Shown: positions 58,468 to 64,000 of the stretch, in pieces
Layout of the letters: each line of letters begins with the position of its first letter
Position numbering within the stretch: position 1 is the stretch's first letter
NCBI RefSeq assembly: GCF_049341845.1
Contig: NZ_JBMPIT010000004.1
Location: forward strand, 248,001-312,000
Origin: Curtobacterium guangdongense
GTDB taxonomy: Bacteria; Actinomycetota; Actinomycetes; Actinomycetales; Microbacteriaceae
DNA length: 64,000 nucleotides
Direction: 5' to 3'
Made by a program: the position numbers and the translations under genes
Notes under the pieces: generated by a model
Database searches by the model: none
Seen by the model: only the letters and a program-made list of their open reading frames with translations
What the model was told of the DNA's origin: nothing

Positions 58468-59104
58468 GGATACCTCGCGAGATGGTCAGGCGGCCGAGGC
58501 CGAGGAGCAGGAGGTCGAGGACGAGGGCGAGCAGGACGACGCCGACCACACCCACCACGACCGAGTTGAGGGAGTTCGCGCCGCCGAGACGCGAGAGCCC
58601 GGAGAAGATGAACCCGCCGAGCCCCGGGCCGAGCGCGTACGCGGCGACGGCGGCGACGCCCATCACCATCTGCGCGGACACCCGGACGCCGGTCAGGATG
58701 ATCGGCCACGCCATCGGCAGCTCGATCTGCACGAGCGTGCGGAAGCGGCCCATCCCGATGCCACGGGCTGACTCGACGACGGCGGGGGAGATCTCGGAGA
58801 GCCCGACGACCGCGTTGCGGAGGATCGGCAGGGCGGCGAAGAACGTGACCGTCACGACGGACGGCACGACGCCGAACCCGAGCGGGACGAGCAGCAGGCC
58901 GATCACGGCGAAGGACGGCAGCGTCAACCCGATGGTCGACACCTCGTTCGCGACCGATCTCAGCCGGGGGATGCGGTAGACGAGTGCTGCGAGCAGCACG
59001 GCGATGACGGTGGCGAGCACGGTGCACTGGAGGACCAGCGAGAAGTGCTGCCACGACGCGAACCAGATCTGGTCCCATCGCTCCGTGACGTAGTTGAAGA
59101 ACAC
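58454..59104 (-). CDS. Osmoprotectant ABC transporter permease
   Basis: A 216-residue permease, first gene of the operon. I prefer the GTG at 59104 (VFFNYVTERWDQIW) over longer forms because the residues before it are basic and low-complexity. EAA-type loop VVESARGIGMGRFRTLVQIE. With the second permease it forms the heterodimeric channel. Confidence 0.88.
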   Translation of the reverse strand: MFFNYVTERWDQIWFASWQHFSLVLQCTVLATVIAVLLAALVYRIPRLRSVANEVSTIGLTLPSFAVIGLLLVPLGFGVVPSVVTVTFFAALPILRNAVVGLSEISPAVVESARGIGMGRFRTLVQIELPMAWPIILTGVRVSAQMVMGVAAVAAYALGPGLGGFIFSGLSRLGGANSLNSVVVGVVGVVLLALVLDLLLLGLGRLTISRGIRVQH

Positions 59105-59312
59105 CTGCTGCTGGTTCCCCTCGGGTCGGTCGTTCTGCCCACGGGTCGGGGCACAAGTGCCGCCCAACGTACGCAGTGGCACGGCGACTTGTACAACCGC
59201 AAATGTCCGATGTCCAGCGTTCCTGCGGATTATTCAATCCCGAAACCCCAGATCAGCGCGGAGTGCAGTCCGGTTTTCTGGGAGAACGGTAACGATCGAG
59301 GACGAGGCCGCG
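59105..59312 (-). promoter_or_regulatory. Upstream region of the osmoprotectant operon
   Basis: A 208-bp gap, AT-rich in its middle. It holds the short inverted repeat GGATT-GAAT-AATCC (minus strand) near 59225-59245 and TTGTAC near 59190 as a weak -35. I see no coding sequence. Confidence 0.4.
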
Positions 59313-60011
59313 CTACAGACCGGCTTCGCGGAGGCCGGCCTGCTCGGCGATCGCGACGAGCCGCTCCCGCCACTCGATCCACTCCTCGGGGGTCTTGTCC
59401 GCGAGGTTGCCGTCACCGTCGCCCGCGAGGCCGTCGAGCATCTCGCGCACGATGTCCGCGTGTCCGGCGTGCCGAGCGGTCTCGTACGCCATGTGCACCA
59501 GGACACGGTGCAGCGTGACGTCGCGGTGCTCCGGAGCCCACCACGGCACGACCCCGCGCGCGTCGAGGTCGAGCGCCTCGATCGTGGCGTCGGCGTGGGC
59601 GGCGCTGGCGTGGTGGAACGCCACGATGTCCGCCATCGTCTCGTCGAGCGTCGCGTACATGTCCCGGTCGTCGTCGGAGTCGAGCCATGCCGGCGGATCG
59701 GGGAGCGGTCGGTCGAACACCCGCCCGAAGTACTCGGACTGCACGGCGGCCACGTGCTTCACGAGCCCGAGGACGTTCGTGCCCGTCGGGGTCACCGGCC
59801 ACCTGGCCTGCCGTTCCGCGAGTCCGTCGAGCTTCGCGAGCAGCGCTGCCCGGTGCTTCTGCAGGTAGCGGTGCAGCGTCTGCTTCACGAGTGCCTGGTC
59901 GGTGACCGGGGACGTCCCCTCGTCGGTGAGCAGGGAGTTCCCGGTCGCGGCGATGGAGCCGGTCGGCGGTGCAGGTCGCACCGCCGGCGGCTCCTCGGTG
60001 GTGTCGCTCAT
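59313..60011 (-). CDS. DinB-superfamily (DUF664) protein
   Basis: A 232-residue helical-bundle protein. The N-terminal 35 residues are disordered-looking. Then LHRYLQKHRAALLAKLDGLA, VLGLVKHVAAVQSEYFGRVF with a metal His and LHRVLVHMAYETARHAGHAD with the two later His residues complete the three-His DinB metal site. Possibly a mycothiol-dependent transferase. ATGA overlap with the gene before it. Confidence 0.85.
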   Translation of the reverse strand: MSDTTEEPPAVRPAPPTGSIAATGNSLLTDEGTSPVTDQALVKQTLHRYLQKHRAALLAKLDGLAERQARWPVTPTGTNVLGLVKHVAAVQSEYFGRVFDRPLPDPPAWLDSDDDRDMYATLDETMADIVAFHHASAAHADATIEALDLDARGVVPWWAPEHRDVTLHRVLVHMAYETARHAGHADIVREMLDGLAGDGDGNLADKTPEEWIEWRERLVAIAEQAGLREAGL

Positions 60012-60619
60012 GCCCTCGATCGTGCCACCGCGCGCTCGCGGATGCGCTCCGACTCGGCCACGGCGACGCGCTCGGCGGTGAGCAGCAGCCCGGCCACCTC
60101 CGCGGAGTTCCGCGATGGTGCGTCGTTCCAGCTGGTCAGGTCGCGCACGCGGCCCATCCGGACGTCCGGGGCGGGGCACCAGAGGACCGGCGAGCCCTCT
60201 TCGACCGCGAGTGCGTGCCAGACGACGTCGAGGGCGCGCTGGACCGGCTGGGAGTGCACCGCGTGCGGACCACCGGCCGCGTAGACCACGGCACCGACGA
60301 GGCACGCACCGACGAGCGGGCGTCCGGCGACGTCCATCGCCGCGGCACTCGACGCCTTGCGGGTACGGCCCTTCTCGTCGACGTAGGAGAACCACGCGTG
60401 CTGGATCCAGCCGCGTTCGACGACACCGCGCGCACCGGACAGCAGCCGCTCCACGTCGGCGAGGTCGCGGAGCTGCGCTTCGGCTCGACGGACCCTGGCA
60501 GCGGCACGACGCTCGGCGAGCCGGTCGAGGAGGCCGCGGAACCCGGAGCGGGTGGGCGTGGGGAGGGAGGGAGAGGCGTCGGTGTCGACGTCGTGCTGGA
60601 CGCGGAACTCGAGGGTCAT
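60008..60619 (-). CDS. DUF6197-like protein
   Basis: A 203-residue protein with ERGWIQHAWFSYVDEKGRTR and PLVGACLVGAVVYAAGGPHA, which fit the DUF6197 pattern (RGW, then CLVGA). A 25-residue acidic/Ser-rich lead precedes it. Function unknown. Overlaps the DinB gene by four bases, so the two are likely co-expressed. Confidence 0.7.
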   Translation of the reverse strand: MTLEFRVQHDVDTDASPSLPTPTRSGFRGLLDRLAERRAAARVRRAEAQLRDLADVERLLSGARGVVERGWIQHAWFSYVDEKGRTRKASSAAAMDVAGRPLVGACLVGAVVYAAGGPHAVHSQPVQRALDVVWHALAVEEGSPVLWCPAPDVRMGRVRDLTSWNDAPSRNSAEVAGLLLTAERVAVAESERIRERAVARSRA

Positions 60620-60678
60620 CAGGCCCCTCCGATCTTCACGTGCACGGATGGTGTGGGGAGACGATAACCCCGTTCTGG

Positions 60679-61560
60679 TCAGCCGTCGAGAGCGGCGTCG
60701 ATCCCACGCTCGGCGACGATCCGGAACGCGCTGTCGTCGCTGAGGTGCATCGCCGAGGCGATGGACACGGCCCAGCCACGTGCCCTGGTCCAGGTGGCGT
60801 CGTCGGCAGGGACCAGCGCGCGGAAGGTGCGCCGTGCCTCCCGGTCGAGCGTCAGCCAGGCGGTCGCGAGGTCCACTGCCGGGTCGCCCGCCGTCACGTC
60901 GCCGAAGTCGACGACCGCCGACAGGCGGTCGCCGGTGCCGTCCGGCGCGGGTTCGACGAGCAGGTTGAATGGGTGCAGGTCGCCGTGCACCCAGACGGGA
61001 GGCCCGGCGTACGCGGGCAGGGCGGCTGCGATCCGCCAGAGCGCGGCCAGCTCCACGGCACGTGGCACGTCCGCGGTGGCGAGCCGGTCCAGGACGGCCT
61101 CCGAGCGGGTGCGCAGGGGGACGGCGCGCACCGGGTTGACCGGCGCGTCCGTCGGCGCGGGCACGTGCAGCAGCCGGACGAACGCGGCGAGCGCCTCGGC
61201 AACCGCTGTCCCGCCCGCGCGTTCGCCCGCCGGGACGCCGGGGAGCCAGCGCACGACGCTCCACGACCACGGGTACCCCAGCGCCGGGCGGCCGGTCCGC
61301 ACCGGATCGGGGACGGGCACGATGGCGGCGACCCGGTGGGCGATCTCGGGGAGCCAGCGTTGCTCGTGCTCGATGAGCCGGGCGGCGGCGGCACGACGGG
61401 GGAGTCGGACGGCGAGCAGCTCCCCGAGCCGGACGACCACGTTGTCCCAGCCGTTCGCGACGACTGCGAGCGGCAGGTCCGCGAGATCGGGGTGCTGGTC
61501 GGCGAGCAGCGCGCGGACGAGCTCGGTGTCGACGTCGACCTCGGCTGCTGGGGTGGGCAT
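60679..61560 (-). CDS. Aminoglycoside phosphotransferase-family kinase
   Basis: A 293-residue APH-fold protein. The Brenner motif VWVHGDLHPFNLLVEP with catalytic Asp and the metal loop VVDFGDVTAGDPAVDLA are intact. NGWDNVVVRLGELLAVRLPR is the N-lobe. Such genes in actinobacteria are more often metabolite kinases than true resistance genes. TAGCCT lies six bases before the ATG. Confidence 0.85.
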   Translation of the reverse strand: MPTPAAEVDVDTELVRALLADQHPDLADLPLAVVANGWDNVVVRLGELLAVRLPRRAAAARLIEHEQRWLPEIAHRVAAIVPVPDPVRTGRPALGYPWSWSVVRWLPGVPAGERAGGTAVAEALAAFVRLLHVPAPTDAPVNPVRAVPLRTRSEAVLDRLATADVPRAVELAALWRIAAALPAYAGPPVWVHGDLHPFNLLVEPAPDGTGDRLSAVVDFGDVTAGDPAVDLATAWLTLDREARRTFRALVPADDATWTRARGWAVSIASAMHLSDDSAFRIVAERGIDAALDG

Positions 61561-61613
61561 CGGGTCAGGCTAGCCCGGGCGGCTCCTCCCCGCGAACGGG
61601 GGCTCTCGGGACG

Positions 61614-61633
61614 AACCTACCGCTTGGTATCTT
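61614..61633. promoter_or_regulatory. Candidate autoregulatory element for a ScbR-like repressor
   Basis: AAGATACCAAGCGGTAGGTT (minus strand) resembles the gamma-butyrolactone autoregulatory element (ATACnnACnnnCGGTnnGTT-like). It lies between the ScbR-like gene and the phosphotransferase gene, 54 bp before the latter. Confidence 0.5.
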
Positions 61634-61697
61634 CATAGGGTCGGAGACGTGGGTGTCGCTGGGGGGACTCACGACCCGTGGTCGTGTCGGACCGGCG

Positions 61698-62357
61698 TCA
61701 GGGCGCCTCGGTCCGCGCGATGAGGGCCACCAGCCGTGGGATCTCCGGGCGCATCCGCTCCGTGACGATCGCGGCGAGCAGGACCGTCCAGAGGTCGCGG
61801 AGCCGTTCGAACAGGTCCACGCGGTCGGCCAACACGTCGGAGACCGTCTGCACGCCGGTGTACGCGGGGATGACCACGCGCCCGAGCATCTCCGGGTCCC
61901 AGACCTCGTCGACCTCGCCCGCGGCGATCCCCTGCCGCATCAGCTCGGCGACGACCGCCATCCAGTCGGTGTACGGGTTCTGCCGTGCCACCTCGGCGGT
62001 CGCGGCCTCGGTGGACAGCCGGATGCCGGCGCTCACGACGACCTCGGACACCATCTGCGTCGCGAGTCCCTGCGACATCCACATCAGCGACTCGAGCGGG
62101 GACGTCGACCGGGCGGACGCCGCTTCGCCGTACCGCCGGGACACCTCGTGCTGCTCCGTGATGACCGCCCCTGCCAGGTCGCGCTTCGACCCGAAGTGGA
62201 AGTAGAGCGCCCCCTTGGTCAGCCCGGCTCGTTCGGCGACGGCGTCCATCGAGGCGCCGACGTACCCGTGCTCGTCGAACTCGTGGGCCGCGGCCTCGAG
62301 GATCGCCGCCCGTGTCGCCACCGCGCGCTGCTGCCGCGACTGTCCGTCCTCCGCCAT
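61698..62357 (-). CDS. ScbR/ArpA-like TetR regulator
   Basis: A 219-residue TetR protein. The start QRAVATRAAILEAAAHEFDE, then HGYVGASMDAVAERAGLTKG and ALYFHFGSKRDLAGAVITEQ, are very close to gamma-butyrolactone receptors of Streptomyces. No butyrolactone synthase (AfsA) gene is visible nearby. GCCGATCGTATCGGC, 16 bases upstream, may be its own operator. Confidence 0.85.
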   Translation of the reverse strand: MAEDGQSRQQRAVATRAAILEAAAHEFDEHGYVGASMDAVAERAGLTKGALYFHFGSKRDLAGAVITEQHEVSRRYGEAASARSTSPLESLMWMSQGLATQMVSEVVVSAGIRLSTEAATAEVARQNPYTDWMAVVAELMRQGIAAGEVDEVWDPEMLGRVVIPAYTGVQTVSDVLADRVDLFERLRDLWTVLLAAIVTERMRPEIPRLVALIARTEAP

Positions 62358-62372
62358 CTGGGTGCCTCCGGA

Positions 62373-62387
62373 GCCGATCGTATCGGC
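62373..62387. promoter_or_regulatory. Palindrome in the ScbR-like/membrane-protein divergent region
   Basis: GCCGATCGTATCGGC has six-base arms around CGT. It sits 16 bp before the ScbR-like start and 66 bp before the divergent membrane-protein start. Likely operator; binder inferred. Confidence 0.45.
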
Positions 62388-62452
62388 GGCTCCCGGGCGG
62401 TGTCGGGCAGATCCCCGGCAACCGTCAGGTGACGTGTCCTACGGTTCCCGGC

Positions 62453-62896
62453 ATGGACGGATGGCGGAACCCGACGCGCTGGGCCCGAGCGGGTCGATGG
62501 CTGCTCCTGCCCATCGCGGTCCTCGACTGGTTCGCGCTGCCGGCCCAGGGGGTCTTCGTCACGGCGTTCCTCGTCGCGGTCGTCGGGCTCGTCGGGATCG
62601 CCGCCGCGCTCGTCGTTCGGATGCTCCGCGGCAGCCGTGGCGCGATGGCCGCCCTCGGCGTCGTGATGCTGCTCGGCGGTCTGGCCGTCTTCGGGCTCGA
62701 CCCGTTCCCGGGGTCCTTCCCGCTCATCGACTCGTGGTGGCCGGATGCCATCACGCAGCCGCAGCACGTCGGCAGCGCCTACTGGCAGCTCGCCGGACTC
62801 GGGATCGAGCTGTGCGGGTTCGGCCTGCTCGCGACGCTGCTCGTCGTCACGCTGACGCGTCCGACCCTGCACGGCGGGTCAGCACCGCGACGCTGA
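62453..62896 (+). CDS. Small membrane protein of unknown function
   Basis: A 147-residue protein with four hydrophobic stretches (about 15-32, 36-58, 65-82 and 108-133). No known domain recognised. The ATG is seven bases after TACGGT. Its last 50 bases overlap the tail of the convergent GAF-SpoIIE gene. Divergent from the ScbR-like gene. Confidence 0.7.
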   Translation: MDGWRNPTRWARAGRWLLLPIAVLDWFALPAQGVFVTAFLVAVVGLVGIAAALVVRMLRGSRGAMAALGVVMLLGGLAVFGLDPFPGSFPLIDSWWPDAITQPQHVGSAYWQLAGLGIELCGFGLLATLLVVTLTRPTLHGGSAPRR

Positions 62897-64000
62897 CGTC
62901 GGCGTCGGGTGCGGCCTCGCGCAGTGCCCGGATCCGGTCGACGAACGCCGTGGCCTCGGGCTCCGCTGCCGCCAGGGCCGCGACGGCACCGATGTCGTCG
63001 AGCCCATCGAGCGACAGGAGCCCCGCGGTGAACAGCACGAGGCGGTCACCCGGTACGAGGTCGACCTCGACGTGGGTCCGCGCCGTGCCCTCCGGCTGCA
63101 GCCCGATCGGCAGGTCGGTCGTCCTGAGCACCGTGTGGGTGTCGTCGGCGCGGACGTGCAGCGCCAGGCCGTGGCCGGCGTCCACGAACGAGACGTGACC
63201 GGTCGTCGGGTCGATCCGTGCGTGGAAGAGCGACCCGACGGCACCGGCGGCCTCCAGGTCGGCGCCGATCTGGGCCTCCAGTGCCGGGCCGTCCGCTCCC
63301 AGCTGCACGTCGGTGCGTGCCACGACGGCGGCGCGGAGCGTCGACGCGAGCAGGCCGGCCGCGCTGCCGGCGGCCGAGACCGAGCCGATCGTCAGTCGGA
63401 TGGTCCCGTCGGCCGCGACGCGCCAGTCCGCGACGTCGCCGGACCCCTCGCGTGACGAGGCGACGGCGGCGAAGTCGTGGCCGGGGACGTCGATCGGATC
63501 GGGGACGAGCGCGTCGAGCACCCGCCGCACCCGGTCCCGGTCGATCGCGTGGCCCAGCTCCCGCTCCGCCCACCGCGCGAGGTCGCGGAGCATCTCGACG
63601 TCGGCGGGGGAGAGCTCGCGGGGCTTCGCGTCCATGATGCAGAGCGTGCCGACACGGGTGCCGTCGAGCATGGACAGCGGCGCACCGGCGTAGAAGCGGA
63701 TGCCCGGCTCGCCCGTCACAGCCGGGAGCCCGCTGAACCGCGGGTCGAGTGCGGTGTCCGGCACCACCATCGGCCCGTCCTGCAGCACGGTCGTCGAGCA
63801 GAACACGTCACTCGCGGCGGCGCTCCCGCCCTGCTGCCAGCCCTGCGCGGACTGCGCCGTGACGAGGTCGCCGTGCACGAGGTTGAGGAAGCTCAACGGC
63901 ACCCCGAACGCCGCCTGCGTCATCCGGGTGATGCGGTCGAACCGCTCCTCGGGACCGCTGCCGAGCACCCCGAGGGCCTCGACGAGCGCGTTCCGTCGGT
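62847..64000 (-). CDS. GAF-domain SpoIIE-type (PP2C) phosphatase (5' end outside window)
   Basis: At least 384 residues; the frame is open to the right edge, so the start lies outside. The GAF domain begins NALVEALGVLGSGPEERFDR and includes FYAGAPLSMLDGTRVGTLCI. The C-terminal half is a SpoIIE/RsbU-like phosphatase: LLASTLRAAVVARTD, then LFHARIDPTTGHVSFVDAGH and RLVLFTAGLLSLDG. The metal-binding first motif is weak (GSVSAAGSAAG rather than GDVxGxG), so activity is uncertain. Likely acts in a partner-switch stress pathway. Confidence 0.82.
   Translation of the reverse strand, partial: RRNALVEALGVLGSGPEERFDRITRMTQAAFGVPLSFLNLVHGDLVTAQSAQGWQQGGSAAASDVFCSTTVLQDGPMVVPDTALDPRFSGLPAVTGEPGIRFYAGAPLSMLDGTRVGTLCIMDAKPRELSPADVEMLRDLARWAERELGHAIDRDRVRRVLDALVPDPIDVPGHDFAAVASSREGSGDVADWRVAADGTIRLTIGSVSAAGSAAGLLASTLRAAVVARTDVQLGADGPALEAQIGADLEAAGAVGSLFHARIDPTTGHVSFVDAGHGLALHVRADDTHTVLRTTDLPIGLQPEGTARTHVEVDLVPGDRLVLFTAGLLSLDGLDDIGAVAALAAAEPEATAFVDRIRALREAAPDADVSVAVLTRRAGSDASA

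Noticed and set aside
60679..61560. Phosphotransferase as an acquired antibiotic-resistance gene
   Set aside because: No mobile element nearby, GC matches the neighbours, and the sequence is not close in pattern to known resistance APH types.

Overview
The window is high-GC, gene-dense actinobacterial chromosome. The lipoboxes, the operon style, the fused L-serine dehydratase, the shikimate dehydrogenase-like protein, the actinobacterial family A polymerase and the complete kdpFABCDE operon all fit Microbacteriaceae. A Curtobacterium-like organism is my inference from gene content and composition; no rRNA or other marker is present to prove it. I see no tRNA, rRNA, CRISPR array or insertion sequence. 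The only region with a foreign look (lower GC, orphan defence-like gene) is about 11.3-12.3 kb; a second small AT-rich patch lies at 30.17-30.27 kb next to a shortened Fic gene.

Layout. 1-2.6 kb: an acetyltransferase-methyltransferase fusion (cut by the window edge), a second acetyltransferase, and hxlB-hxlA (formaldehyde fixation by the ribulose monophosphate route). These face a regulator that joins a histidine-kinase-like ATPase domain to a LuxR-type DNA-binding domain. 3.5-11.2 kb: kdpF-A-B-C-D-E on the minus strand, with a candidate KdpE site upstream. 11.2-21 kb: an Abi/HEPN-type gene, then mostly single housekeeping genes (WYL regulator, VOC protein, RlmA-like methyltransferase, SDR, aldo/keto reductase, acetyltransferase), ending in a three-gene surface-protein operon: TasA/CalY-like protein, SipW-type signal peptidase and LamG protein. 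21-33 kb: MarR, GH92 mannosidase, a TetR/oxidoreductase pair, a Ser/Thr kinase, a small membrane peptide, a candidate small RNA, PAP2 phosphatase, short Fic protein, and a DNA polymerase I-like protein. 33-43.4 kb: a sugar ABC importer with a Gfo/Idh/MocA dehydrogenase, a DeoR regulator, and a tightly overlapped five-gene operon (SIS isomerase, ROK kinase, NagA-type deacetylase, PfkB kinase, class II aldolase). That set has the logic of an N-acetylgalactosamine/amino-sugar pathway. 43.5-54.3 kb: a secreted S53 peptidase with a lectin tail, serine dehydratase, PspC, a quinone oxidoreductase, a shikimate dehydrogenase-like protein, a carotenoid-desaturase-like flavoprotein, and a MacB-type ABC pair. 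54.3-64 kb: a 46-residue neutral hydrophobic peptide gene, a TetR regulator, a four-gene osmoprotectant importer, DinB and DUF6197-like genes, an aminoglycoside phosphotransferase-like gene, a ScbR-like TetR, and a GAF-SpoIIE phosphatase cut by the right edge.

Three patterns cut across genes. At least 17 first-in-transcript genes have a TANNNT hexamer exactly 6-7 bases before the start codon and no Shine-Dalgarno sequence, which fits leaderless mRNAs. Long perfect inverted repeats sit at several 3' ends, and two of them share the same stem sequence. Short tandem repeats of 19-21 bp lie at or just past the 3' ends of three genes.

Most worth a second look are the 46-aa peptide flanked by an exporter and a TetR regulator, the TasA/SipW/LamG operon, the short Fic protein behind a 35-bp palindrome, the structured plus-strand RNA near 28.6 kb, and the kinase-ATPase/LuxR hybrid beside hxlBA.
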